Below are positions 34,721 to 45,606 of a stretch of DNA of 64,000 bases, one piece after another. This DNA comes from Daldinia sp. FL1419 (taxonomy: Eukaryota > Ascomycota > Sordariomycetes > Xylariales > Hypoxylaceae), in contig MU623359.1 in assembly GCA_025201765.1 (NCBI GenBank), forward strand, positions 124,001 to 188,000. Reading direction: 5' to 3'. Both the position numbers and the translations under genes were made by a program. The notes beneath the pieces are model-generated. The model had not been told where the DNA came from, ran no database searches, and was given only the letters and a program-made list of their open reading frames with translations. The stretch's first letter is position 1, and each line of letters begins with the position of its first letter.

Positions 34721-36408
34721 TGAGCAATAAGAAACGACGATGTTTGGTAGGATGGTGATAGTTCGGTATTTAAGGCTGGAGTAGCAATACCAAGCCCGCC
34801 CGACCCAAAACGAAAAGGCGCCGGACGAATTGATCGAGTATCGAAGTCAAGACCTAAGGTATCAGCTTATACTGTGGCGATTGTTTCAAGAACTTAAAAA
34901 TCCCGTTCAAGGCTCCACCGGAATCGCCTCTTTGCGAACTAGAGTTGTAGAGAGTTAGTCTTATCCACCACGCGTCTCGAGCTAGAGATAAGCGGTTTCT
35001 TAATTGTCTCGTCTTACTCGCAAGTATCTGTCGGGCGAGTCTACAACCTTGCTCGAAAGTTACCTATAGAAGAGTCGTATCCATAGCGTGCCACGAAAGA
35101 GTAGAAAAGGAAGAAAAGGAAACAACAGGTATAGGAACGAATACCCAGGTCAGCATGTATATACCCACTATCCAGGCGTAGATAAAGCCAAGAGAAAACG
35201 TTACGCTACTCTCTACCGTTCTTGAGCTCCCTGGACCCTTGGTTCGGACCTATCACTCTGCATAATCCCCAGCAGCTGAGATGCATGCCAACCCCAACCC
35301 AACCCCAGCCTGCTGATAACTTACGACCCGAAATTATTAAGCATGGAAGCAGACAAGCTGCACATGGTCGTTAGAGAACCAGGTGTAAGATAATGTTGGA
35401 AATGAAAGTCCCGTACAACAACGACCGACTCTCGCGTGAAGGCAGGGATCCGATTAGACCACATATAAGCCGTATCCTCATCAGCTACATCGCATACAAA
35501 TCAACCAATTGATACCGGATGGAGTCCTCTCCTCGCCAGATATGTCGGCTCGTGTATTATGACACAAGCGACAGCCCGGACTAGCGGGTAGAGCCGATAG
35601 GATTTCAGACCCTCACCAAAAAGACGCACACATCTCCGCCAAGGCGACCTGAAGACAAGGGCTGAAAGCCAGGGTCGGATAAGATAAACGTCAGAAGTGG
35701 GGGGATGTACCCTCTCTGCCTCTTCGAAAGGGGGGGGTCCAGGTTTGAAGCTCCAGTGCTTGCTTGTATCTTTCACCGAGACTAGATTCGTTTTAGAAGC
35801 GCGAAGCGTGTCAATCAGATATCATGTCTTGGCTAGGCCGATCATCACAACGACGGCAGGCTAACCCACAGCAGAAAATGTGGAATGTGGAGTTCGATTG
35901 TTTGGAATAATCTTTTAGAACTTTGGACAATAGACAAAAGACGAGCCTTTCAGCGAAAAGCAAGATGGGGGGGGCAAGGGGCTGCGATAGGTACACGTTC
36001 TATCAGGGGTATCCCAATCACCGATCTTCTCGGCGATAATGTCGTATAACTAATTTAAACGGACGCTAAGTCCGTCGACGTTTCCACAGGGCTGACATCG
36101 AGGTAGTAGCACGATAGATTCTAGACCATGTTCTGGCGAGTACGTAATTCAAAACTACTTGATGAAATCGTCAATTGGCCAGGCAATATGAATCTGGTAA
36201 ATCGTAGAAGCCCTTGTTATGCTCGCGTATAGCGGGTACTTCATTCATCCATCAATGGTCATAATCCTAAAGAGCAATCTACCTGCGTCCGCGATATCTG
36301 AACGATCACTACAGCGCCTCTTCCTTTCCCATATCAGTACATCACCCACGTGTCCGATCCATCTTCGAGGCCATCCGAGTCCGTACCGCTCTCATATCCC
36401 AGCCCGCA
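34721..36408. other. 1.7 kb intergenic region, no gene recognised
   Basis: Upstream of the MFS gene and downstream of the ubiquitin-unit gene. Frames such as 35501-35776 and 35811-35996 (minus) lack domains. A G-run lies near 35731 and another near 35967. Nothing else is supported. Confidence 0.35.
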
Positions 36409-37870
36409 TTATTCCAATTCGCGTCGAAGCTCTGCGACCGTGCGAACAGGACGGAGCGGGCCCGCCGGATCTATCAAAGCGTTTGGATCGCGTACTTGAA
36501 GGACATGGCGGTTCGGGACCGTGATCCCCACCCCACGGCTATCGAGGCCGATAATATTCGGCCGTATTGGCGCGTCGCTGTTCTTAGCAATGCCGCGTGA
36601 CCGATCTATCTCATTAACGCTCTTCACGGCACCGAAATCGCCGGTAATGGCACTAGGCTCCTCCGGTATATCGAAGAAGGGAAGTCCCTCAGCAGCATAC
36701 GTTTCCGCGCTGATAGGGCACGGCGGCGGGTCCCGTCCCATGACAGATCGGAAGCCCTCGCTGTTCAGTATCTGCACCGGGATCGTCGTGGTCATGTCCT
36801 TAAGCCAGCGAGCGTCGTCTTGTTTATCCTCCACGACGGTCTGCTCAATCTTACCTCCAGCCGCGATTCCCATCGCACGTTCAGGCGGAGGCCGGCCGTA
36901 ACCACCACCGCGGAGACGTAAACCTAAGTGAACTGTAGATCCCTGAGGCTAGGGTTAAACATCATGTTCTATTTTACTTTGCTTTCACGCAGTGCATTTC
37001 CTTGAAAACATAGCAGGGTACTACTTACCGAGTAGATTTGGTAATCAGCTAGAGTTCTATCTGGAGGAATATTAGCATGAGCGCTCCAAGTACGTATTAA
37101 CCAGTCTACATACTATCTTCAAGCTGCCTTCCGGCGAAGATATGGCGCTGTTGGTCGGGTGGGATTCCTTCAATATCTTGAATCAAATTCTTGACAGCCC
37201 CGACCGTATACGAGGGCAGGCATCTAATAGGGATTACTTTGCCCGTGCCGGTCCTGATGGAAATTTCCATGTGCTCTCGGGGTACCGACGGTGTGATTTC
37301 AAACTGCAGACCACCCATCACATCTTCCCCAGTAAGCTGCGCCTCGACGCTGTAGCCTTGCCCTAACGGCATAGCAACAAACTGCTTCACGACGCCAGGC
37401 GACGTAGCGATACCATCGAGCCAGAGCTGGTGAGGAACGACGACGTAGTCTTGGATGGTTCTTCTCTTTTCTTTAAGCGCCAGCCGACGTTTCCTAGTCT
37501 CGTCATCCTCTGCGACATGTTCGCCGGAGACGACGTTGACGCCCCCGGCATATATTTTAATCATGAACGGCCAGTCTGCTTTGAAGTTCACCCACATGGC
37601 TTCTCTCTGGTACATAGACAGGAACAGCCCGCCCTTGGCGGCCATACTCGGAGGGAGCTTATGAGCATATTCGCGCACTGCGAATAGAGGGTATGCGCCT
37701 AGATCAGGCGGTAGCGAGGTTGTTTGATTATTGTCAGGCACACGAATGGTTCGATGGAAAGTGATGCGAAGCAGTTGCGGGTGGAATGGGCTATCGGGAT
37801 CCGGTTCATATTTCATCTCAATCGCGTCGTTCCGAAGGCCAACGTGGTATGTGCCTTTCCGTTTCGTCAT
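36409..37870 (-). CDS. Fungal protein with an embedded 76-residue ubiquitin unit
   Basis: Exons 37870-37114, 37060-37029 (32 nt) and 36942-36409, with introns of 53 and 86 nt, give 440 residues. Residues 1-200 form a conserved-looking domain of unknown function (MTKRKGTYHVGLR start, RITFHRTIRVPDN, KGGLFLSMYQ, QLWLDGIATSPG, QFVAMPLGQGYSVEAQ). Residues 201-276 are ubiquitin-like over exactly 76 residues, with IQD.EGIPPDQQR, IFAGRQLED, RTLADY and a terminal LRLRGG. Compared with ubiquitin, Lys11 and Lys27 positions are kept, but Lys6, 29, 33, 48 and 63 are not Lys. Gly277-Tyr follow, then 160 residues rich in Pro/Asp (PPPCPISAETYAAEGLPFFD, VPNRHVLQVRDP). Whether the GG is processed is unknown. 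A role in ubiquitin signalling is inference. Confidence 0.85.
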
Positions 37871-38326
37871 TTTGCTATACTGCTAGGACTCGTATTTATT
37901 GATTCCGGAGATAGTTTCTAGGTAGAAGTGAGTATCCGAGAATTCATTCACAGCGATGTTTTGAAATATTGCCTAATATATTATTATATCATGTTGTCGA
38001 GAGGGGAAGTTAAACGCAGGAAAGCCAATCACAACAAATGAAACACTGTTTCCAACCAGTAATGATCCCTGAACGAAACCGTCAGATCTCAGAAATCCTA
38101 TCCTAGATATGTTCTATGATTTCGGAGCTGCGTTCGGGCCGCTTCTCTCAGCGCCCAATTCACGGGACATGTGAAATAAATGTTAATAACCAAGTCGAAA
38201 ATTAATACCAAACGGTTTCACAAGAGCGAAGCAAAAAAAGACGTTATCATTAATCAATCCAAGACGCCACGTCTATATGCCAAAGGTGCCTATCTGTATC
38301 CATCTAGAATCCCGACTCCCTTACAT
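37871..38326. other. Intergenic region
   Basis: 456 bases between the mannitol dehydrogenase stop and the start of the embedded-ubiquitin gene, both on minus. It is AT-rich around 37975-37990. No specific site is recognised. Confidence 0.35.
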
Positions 38327-39127
38327 CTATCGGCAAGTGTATCCACCATCAATAACAATATCGGCGCCAGTAGTGTACGTGCTAGCGTCGCTGATCAAGT
38401 AAACATAAGCTGCCTTGAGCTCCTTGGCCAGGCCGGGGCGGCCCATGGGAACCATAGAGTACCACAACTGCTGCGTCTTGGGCTCGATGAAGTCCGAAAG
38501 TCCGGTGTCGATGTATCCGGGCGAGATGGAGTTGACCCGAGCAAAGTCACGCCATTCATTAGCTAGCGAGCGGGCCATGTGAATGCACCCGGCCTTGGCA
38601 ACGTTGTACGAGGTCTGTTCCTGAGGGAAGTTGGCGATGTGGCCGGACATGGATGCGGTGATGATGAAAGAGCCGTGGCCCTGCTTCTTGAAGTGAGGAC
38701 CGACGGCCTTGGCGCAATACGCGGTGCCGTTCAAGTCGATCTGGATAACCTTGTCCCAGTCGTCCTTCGAGGCGTCGATAACGCCGCCGTCGGCAGTAGC
38801 ACCGGCGTTGGCAATGAAGCCATCAATGTGGCCAAAGTCGCTGACGACATCCTTGACCAATTGCTCGCAGTTGGCGAATTCGGATATGTCGCACTTGTAG
38901 GCCTTAACCTTGACGCCGTAGGTCTTGGTTAATTCTTGGACATTCTTGTCGGCTCCGTCCTTGCGGGTGGAGTAGGTGATGGCGAGATCGGCACCCATCT
39001 CGGCACAGCCACGGGCAGCTTCGATGCCCATTCCTCGAGGGCCAGAGGCACCGGTGATGACGATGACCTTGCCCTTGAGGCTAAAGAGCTCGATTAAGCT
39101 GTCCGTCTTGGGGATTGGCTGAGGCAT
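38327..39127 (-). CDS. mtdH: NADP-dependent mannitol dehydrogenase (short-chain dehydrogenase/reductase)
   Basis: A single exon of 266 residues, the exact size class of fungal NADP-mannitol 2-dehydrogenases. The cofactor motif TGASGPRGMG is at 25-34, NAG at 107-109, the catalytic Ser at 159 (ITASMSG), and Tyr174/Lys178 in SYNVAKAG. The segments PQEQTSYNVAKAG and SISPGYIDTGLSDFI are characteristic of the mannitol dehydrogenase/L-xylulose reductase subgroup. It interconverts fructose and mannitol with NADP(H) in the cytosol; mannitol is a fungal storage and stress polyol. Activity on sorbose or xylulose is also possible. The promoter side carries a GAGGTAT heptamer repeat. No introns. Confidence 0.92.
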   Translation of the reverse strand: MPQPIPKTDSLIELFSLKGKVIVITGASGPRGMGIEAARGCAEMGADLAITYSTRKDGADKNVQELTKTYGVKVKAYKCDISEFANCEQLVKDVVSDFGHIDGFIANAGATADGGVIDASKDDWDKVIQIDLNGTAYCAKAVGPHFKKQGHGSFIITASMSGHIANFPQEQTSYNVAKAGCIHMARSLANEWRDFARVNSISPGYIDTGLSDFIEPKTQQLWYSMVPMGRPGLAKELKAAYVYLISDASTYTTGADIVIDGGYTCR

Positions 39128-40490
39128 GCTGGCGGTATAAGTGTGTGTATTCAGTTTCTTGTGTATGTATGAGGTATGAGGTATGAGGTATGAGGTATGA
39201 GGTATGAGGTATGAATGAAATATTAGTGAACCGGAAAACGATATGTGTTGATATCAGGTTCCGTCAAGGTCTAAATAATGGGATGGGCGCTAAGGGAGGA
39301 GAGTAACCTAGGTTAGTCCACATGATCTATTCGGATAGACTCTTATATATACCTAACCTAGGTATATACCTGACCTAGCTGTCTAACCTAGCTGCCTAGG
39401 TAACCTACCTAGTGTATGGATGCATAAGTATGATCGAAGAGGAATGTATAGTCTACCATTCAGCCAGCCTCATAATAGGAATAAGGTGGGTATATGTGGA
39501 TATAAGTGGATATGTTGGTTCTTGGACTCGAAAAGCAAAGCCGTCAAGCCTTTCAGATGATGTCATAAAGCATTCGTAGCCGGGTACAACAAACCCGGTG
39601 CTAGCTTGCTAGCTATCAGATTCGCCGTAGCGGGCATTGTTTTCCCGCTTTTTATTTTAGTTTTTACATATATGTACATACATACTCAGCACAATGCATG
39701 CAGTGACCTGTGCCCGGGCTTACACTATTAGACAGGGGGTTGAGATGATCGAGGTCGTTTAAGGTGGTGTGGGTAAGAGGAGGAGGAGGAGGAGGGTTGC
39801 TCTTCATGGTCTCCCGAGTTTGACGGCTACCTTACCTACTACCGCCTTCGGGGGTTCGGAGGACCCGGGCGGGATTTCTTATATTTCTTATACTTCTTAT
39901 ACTTCTTATGTTCTTTGTACGTCTAATATGTCTAATACGTCTCGTATGTGTTAGTCGAGCGGGATAAAAGATGTCTCGGTTACCGAGTTACTAATGCCCT
40001 CGCTCTTTTTTTGCCTCTTCCTTGTAGAGATATGTAGTATTCTTTGTGATGAACTACCTAAGGTAGCTTTCAAACTCCAGGTCGGTAAGCATGTAACATT
40101 CAAGGTTACATATCTAAGCTGAGGTAGGCCAGTCGTATGGACCAACGTCGGCACGGTTAAGCGGTCTGATTTGTCGGCGCCCGTGAAGAAATGAAGGTAA
40201 AAAAAAGAAGAAGAAAAAAGAAAAGAAAAGGACGATCAGCGTGGGATGTCTTCACCATACTTGAACCCCACGGGAGAGCCAAGACCCGAGGCTTATTACC
40301 TATCTCCCACCCACGCCGGTCCCATGGAATCCCCCCATGTCCCCCGGATTTACTTAACTCCAAATTACCGTAACGGTGCCGATTCAGGAACGCCTCCTTT
40401 ATTATCATGACGATCCCCGATGGTCGAGGTTCTCCAACCACATAATTAGTATTCAGATATATATACCATACCGGGACCTTATGAGACCGC
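39128..40490. other. Intergenic region with simple repeats and TACCTAGGT motifs
   Basis: 1.36 kb with no gene. It contains the heptamer array just upstream of the mannitol dehydrogenase start, clustered ACCTAGGTATAT / CTAACCTAGCTGCCTAGGTAACCTACCTAG text at about 39305-39415, an AGG-type run at 39777-39794 and a TTCTTATAC-type imperfect tandem array at about 39876-39945. The frame through the last array translates to Ser/Tyr/Thr repeats and is not a gene. Confidence 0.45.
39171..39212. repeat. (GAGGTAT)n tandem array, about 6 units
   Basis: Perfect heptamer repeats GAGGTAT lie 44-85 bases before the mannitol dehydrogenase ATG (minus-strand gene), so in its 5' leader or core promoter. A copy-number change could alter expression; this is inference. 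Confidence 0.85.
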
Positions 40491-40871
40491 AAAATGATTC
40501 TAAAACTTATAATCATTCTAAATAGTAGTAGCATTCCATTGCACCAGGTGTATTCTAAAAATAAAATTCTTCTAAAAGTAGAATTCTTCTAAAAAATAGA
40601 ATTCTTCTAAAAATAGAATTCTTCTAAATTTTAGAAGTTTGATAATAAATTAGAATTTTAAAAGGGGGGGGTCTTCAATTCTAATTTTTATTTTTGAATT
40701 GAAGGTTTTTTTTTTTTTTTTTTTTTTATTGAATTGAAGATTTTGGAATCGTACCCCACCATATTAAATTTTATTATTTATTGACTTATTTATTAAATTA
40801 CGTAATTTCTACTTGAGCTATTTTTATCTACAAATCTACTAAGAACCAAATTGATTTTATTATATATATAT

Positions 40872-41678
40872 TGAACCAATATAATATGATTAGGTAAAAG
40901 GCAAAAACTTTATTAACTTCTATAAAGCCAAACCTTCTAAAGTTTCTACAGTTCTTTTGGATATAAATAGGCCCTTAAGAATTGTTTTCTTTATCTGATC
41001 AGCTTAAGCTCATTATAATCCTTTAAGAATCATTTTTATAAACCTTTATACAAATATATACATTTTTTATTTTATAAAATTTAATTTTATTATATATATT
41101 AATTATTATTAATAAACAATTATTTCTATTAATTCTTCTATTTGATCACTTTAATACCTTCCTTAGGATATAATTACTTTATATCTTTTATTTCATATAA
41201 CTTCTAATGAACAGGAGCTCTAATAGCTCCTGCAGGATATGCCCTATACTTCAACTAACCCATAGCAAGCCAGAGGCTGTATGAGCCAGAGGATATAAGG
41301 TGACTATATCCTGAGGAGGGGAATAGGCTGATCGGATAGAGAATCTAATAGAGGTGGCTGCTTGCCAATGGTAGCGTACTATAAGAGGATATCTTCAAAG
41401 AGGAAACTGAAACTGTATATTCTCGTACGAAGATTCTATGGAGAAACTGAGCTATAGAACCTGATGAATCTCTGATGATCAGACAAGAAAGACAACTCTC
41501 GAGGGCCTATTTATGTCCAAAAGAGCTGTGGAGCCTTGGAAGGTCTAGCTCTAAGGAGGAGATAGGGTCTCTACAGGGTAGTATCTATGACCTAATCGCT
41601 CTACACCGGTTCACTAATTATTATAAGGTAATTGAAGTATAGGGCATATCCTGCAGGAGCTATTAGAGCTCCTGTTCA
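40872..41678 (+). repeat. Solo LTR copy A (interrupted by copy B), flanked by ATAT
   Basis: Starts TGAACC and ends CTCCTGTTCA, with ATAT immediately on both sides (40868-40871 and 41679-41682). The body carries the family's promoter-like GGATATAAATAGGCCC and the CTGATCAGCTTAAGC segment, then is split at 41208-41613 by copy B. Its 5' part shows many C-to-T/G-to-A differences from copies B and D, as expected after RIP. Confidence 0.75.
41208..41613 (-). repeat. Solo LTR copy B, inserted in copy A
   Basis: A 406-nt LTR in reverse sense. Read on plus it runs from TGAACAGGAGCTC to CTACACCGGTTCA. It is flanked by CTAA on each side (41204-41207 and 41614-41617), a 4-bp target duplication, and it sits within the 3' part of copy A. 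Copy B is GC-richer and little affected by C-to-T change, so it is probably the younger insertion. Confidence 0.78.
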
Positions 41679-41682
41679 ATAT

Positions 41683-42273
41683 TGAACCCTATTAGCCTCC
41701 ACGGAACCAAACCTTCTAAGGTCTCCACAGGCTTTTTGTATATAAATAGGCCTTCAAGAGTTGTCTTTCTTATCTGATCAGCTCAAGCAAATCATGGTCC
41801 TTTAAGAGTCTTTTCTATAAAACCTTCGTACAAATATATTGAACCGGTGTAGTGTGAGTACGTGGTTGTAATACGCAACAGGGATACGTAATAGGGATAT
41901 GCAGCAGGAGTACGTAATAGGAGCTATTCCGAAGGACTTTGATAGACCCCTATAAGGTTTACACACACTCGTTTGGATATATATAAGCCTTCAGGAGTTG
42001 CTTTCTTACCTGATCAATTCAAGTTCTATATAGTTCTTCAGAGATCGTCTCCATAGAGCTTCATACGAATAATATACACTTTTGGGCTTATAACCTCATC
42101 GTACGCGCTACCATTGCAAAGCAGTCACATATAGCAGTTCATCTATCTGATCGTCTCGATACCTCCCTCAGGATATAGTCACCTTGCATCCTCGAGCTCA
42201 TACAGCCTCTGGTTGCTATGGGTTAGTTGAAGTATAGGACATATCCTGCAGGAGCTATCAGAGCTCCTGTTCA
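41683..42273 (+). repeat. LTR fragment C (41683-41839) followed by solo LTR copy D (41840-42273)
   Basis: Fragment C starts TGAACCCTATTAGCC, keeps TATATAAATAGGCC and stops at an ATAT site. Copy D starts there with TGAACCGGTGTAG and ends AGAGCTCCTGTTCA. D is 434 nt, largely un-mutated, and carries ATACGTAATAGG-type internal repeats near 41880-41925 that the other copies lack. C's continuation is not found on the far side of D. Confidence 0.7.
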
Positions 42274-42735
42274 CTATGAAAACAACTCTTATGAACTATA
42301 TAGAACTTGAACTGATCAGGCAAGAAAACAACTCCTGAAGGCCTAATTATATCCAAAAGAGTATGTATAAACCTTATAGGGGTAGCTAACAAAATCCTTC
42401 AGAATATATTATCGTACGAAGGTTCTATAAAGGAGACTCTTGAAGGACCATAATGAGCTTCAACTGATCAGATAAGATAACTCTTGAGGGCCTATTTATG
42501 TCCAAAAGAGCTGTGGAGACCTAGACGGTTTGACATACTACATACACCGGTTCAGTATATTATTGTACGAAATTCTATAAGAAAACTTATGATTCTATGC
42601 TTAAGAACTTGAGCTGATCAGATAAGAAAAGCAACTCTTAAGGGCCTATTTATATCCAAAAAAGCTCGTGGAAACCTTAGAAGGGTTGGCTCCATAGAGG
42701 CTAATAAGGTCTTGCAAAATAGCTTCAATTACATA
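42274..42735 (-). repeat. Three reverse-sense LTR fragments (E, F, G)
   Basis: Each contains the reverse complement of the family's core (AACTGATCAG.., GGCCTA..TATATCCAAAAGAG). F (about 42411-42554) ends with an intact ACACCGGTTCA terminus; E (about 42283-42410) and G (about 42555-42730) lack one or both ends. They look like successive insertions and deletions in one orientation. Confidence 0.6.
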
Positions 42736-43336
42736 ATCACATTATTTTAGTTCAATAATTCGAAAAAATTCGAAAAAATTCGTAAAAATTCGTAAAAAAT
42801 CTTTTATAAATTTTCCAAGAATCTACAAAATTTTCTAAGCCTTGTTCAATTGGCTTTCGAATTTTTCCGAATTTTTATATTTAATAATTTATAGAAGTTT
42901 GTCTAAAAAATAGAACCCTAAGAAAACATAGAATTCTTCTGCGCATTTAGAAGGAAAATTTATGTGGGTCTTATGTTCGACCCACTTTTCCGGGGATTTC
43001 AACCAATCAAACCCCGTAGATCCCTGAATTTTAGAATGATTTCAATTTTAGAATGATTCTGTTAAACCCCCATGTCCCGCTATGGTAGTTATATATATGA
43101 TAGGTATATATTTATATTTATACCATAGATAACCTTTGGCTTTCGATGTCACCTATACAGTTCGGTAAATGCGATAAATGCATGGCGCTCAATATTAAAA
43201 ATATGTCATGATCGATGGCAGGTATGTAGTTCTTGTTCAATAAGACGTATTTGTTACCCGGTCTACCAGTCTACTGCCTAGAAATCTCAGTTTGATTGAG
43301 CGCAAGGTACAACACTTTGCCGCTCCGCCCAAAGGC

Positions 43337-44490
43337 TTATTTCAGAACCCATTCATCGCAGTCAAAGCATCTTCTATGCCCACAACAAAGGCAACTATTA
43401 TGAATTCATGATACTCCAACAAAATGTTATCTCCTACGTCACAATTGCACCTCGTCTATATCAGTTTCGATGCACAGTAATATTATAAAGATCAGGGATA
43501 GAAACTTACGCAATCCCAGCGCCATTCCCTCCCTTTACAATCATGTCCCCCTCCTCTTCTTCTTCCACTTCTTCCTCCCCTACAAACCGATCTTATTACT
43601 ACCCCCGGTTCCTTCGGAGCATCTATAGTCTCTTCTCCCGCAGATGTGGTTAAGTTCTCTGATACCTCATGCAGGATATCAGCCGGGTTTTCTCTCATCG
43701 GAGCAATCTGATCATTGCTTTTTGTACTTGAAATACTGATCTTACCCTCATCTTCGTTGTGTCGTGATACAACGAATGCTGCGAGCTGTTCTTGGTGAGT
43801 TGCGATATGTCTCTTAAAGCAGGCCATTGAAACAAGCATATAATCGTCCCTTTGGGCGCTGGGCTCCTTTTTCATATACTGTTCCCCTTTGAGGTCACTA
43901 AACACATGAGCTCTATAGCATATTAGCCGCGTACGAACCATAAGAGTCGGAAATAATTTACTTCCAAACCTTCTTTGATGTGAATGACTGTGGAGTGAAG
44001 CAGATAGGACACTCAAATGGCTCTAATCCAGGCGATAATTTCCTCAAAGTTGGCAACTCTGGGGAACTTTCGGTGTCAGACACTGATGATGCAGTCGTCG
44101 ATGATATAGCGTCGTCGCCTAGCTCAACCGGGGATAGGGATGTGGTTTTGTTGACTTTGGCTTCAAGATCTGCATCCATTCCTGTGTCCGTTTCCGCTAG
44201 CCATTCCATGTTAAACCTACATAGCTTAGGATCTTTATTCCTGACGTAGTCAACGTCAAAGGTCGGTAGATGCAAATAATCCCACCGCTGAAGAGCTTTC
44301 GAAAAGTGATCCTCCGGGACTGCCTGTCGGATCAAGGCACTGATTTTGAAAAGGGATCGGATGCATTGAGAGATCTCTCCAAGTATACTATGAGCTATGG
44401 ATCAAACGAGACACATCCTTACCATCATCAATAGATACCTGGAGCTCATGTAGGAATTCATGTATCTGATCTCGGATCTCAGGGGCTTCT
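43337..44490 (-). pseudogene. Degenerate fungal-specific Cys/His-containing protein gene
   Basis: Pieces of a fungal family protein are recognisable in order. First is LQEAPEIRDQIHEFLHELQ (about 44490-44420), then SQCIRSLFKISALIRQ and DHFSKALQRWDY with WLAE (44380-44170), FECPICFTPQSF..VWK, a 49-nt intron (43961-43913) joining K to AHVFSDLKG, FKRHIATHQEQLAAFVV, and a last exon 43394-43337 encoding CLCCGHRRCFDCDEW. The usual C2H2-like middle (about 100 residues) between HVFSDL and FKRHI is missing. The first part is separated by stops or frame changes near 44425-44390, and the acidic region near 43590-43510 changes frame. A heavily spliced functional gene is possible, but degeneration is more likely. 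Its decayed divergent neighbour is of the same general kind. Confidence 0.5.
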
Positions 44491-44527
44491 TGCAAGTGTC
44501 CCTATCGGTGTCGACGCTGTTAAAAGA

Positions 44528-45606
44528 TTGAAAGAATGTCCTAATGCCAGAGAAGAATATACAGAATGTGAACGCAGCCTTAGACGTCCAAAGGAGTTCA
44601 TTCAGATCCAAGCCTTTAAAATCAAATTCAGTGGTAAAACTGTTCGCTCAGAGCTTTTTAAAAAGCTAGAGTCATATAACTCCGATCTCAAGGAGTTGTT
44701 AAATTTAAGTGACAAAGGGATAGCATCCATCATAAGTGGAAAAGGGGCTTCAAACCCCTACGACACCACCATATGCAGCTTTTGCGAACGAGCCTGTACA
44801 TCTTTCAGAGCACTTGCGTCTACGTGGAACTGCCGCTGCTTGGAAACACATACAACAAATTTATTGCTAGAGCATAGAACTACTAGCCATGAGAAGTTTG
44901 GCGTTCTATGCGCAACACAATCAGACCCGGGATGGAATATTTGAGAAACTTTGATTGTACAGCGTAATGAAAGTCATCTCCAATCCATACCTACAAGGCA
45001 TCCCGTCGTCACCGTTACTACCACACATGAGTCATGTCATGAGGCCAGGGCTTCTGTAAAACTGGAAGTGGGGAAGGACAGCTCTCGAATTGATATAAGA
45101 CGAAAAGGGTATGTCAAAAATATCATCGATAAATTATTATCAAGTTAACATACTATCAGATCAATAGCGACTCAAGGGCTTGCTTCACCCGAACCCCTTG
45201 CGGACCATACAAATATAATCATAAGCATCTGTGACTCCCTAGGTCAAGAGACTGGTGGAGTTTGTGGATATCTCTCTGGGGAAAAAAGCTGATACTTTGT
45301 GTATAAGATGTCTCAGTAACGGACTGGCCGACTTATCACGATAACTCAAATACTTTGGAAGAAAATATTACCACTCCCTAGCCGCCGAAAACGATACCTT
45401 ATGAACTCTCCTTTATCTTAGCATCCTCATTCCTGCAACCTGAAGATCAGCCGCACAGTAAGAACGGTTGGCCTCCTGGTGATAATGACACACAAAGAAA
45501 TTTGTCTGACGCCATCGCTGCCCAGAAATGGAATGATGAAGTAAATCAAGAGGCGGGAAGCGACTTTGACCAGGCAATTACCGCGTCACTCCGCCCTAGG
45601 ATTTGA
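44528..45606 (+). pseudogene. Decayed fungal DUF7580-type protein gene
   Basis: The reading frame from 44528 has SLRRPKEFIQI, FSGKTVRSELFKKLESYNSDLKELL and FRALASTWNCRC, a fungal-specific pattern seen in proteins with a DUF7580-type C-terminal domain. It is broken by in-frame stops at 44942-44944, 45146-45148 and 45290-45292. The text continues between and after them in the same frame (SICDSLGQETGGVCGYLSG). After a frame change between about 45310 and 45400, LSFILASSFLQ and WNDEVNQEAGSDFDQAI end at a TGA at 45604. Order and spacing match an intact family member, so this is one dead gene rather than several small ones. The N-terminal part was not found upstream of about 44480. Confidence 0.65.

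Larger units (their letters stand above)
40491..43075. mobile_element. AT-rich repeat island with terminal TTCTAAAA-type repeats, filled with nested LTRs
   Basis: The island is bounded on the left by ATGATTCTAAAA / TCATTCTAAA and a cluster of TAGAATTCTTCTAAAAA units (40491-40650). On the right are related sequences in mainly opposite sense (TAGAACCC..AGAATTCTTCT at 42916-42944, TTTTAGAATGATT twice at 43032-43065). Inside are the LTR copies listed separately. Its outer part could be an old element with sub-terminal repeats; the class is not identifiable. A T-run lies at 40707-40727, and TCGAAAAAATTCG-type repeats at about 42760-42790. Confidence 0.45.

Noticed and set aside
39769..39954. 61-codon frame with Ser/Tyr/Thr repeats
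   Set aside because: It is a read-through of simple sequence repeats, not a gene.
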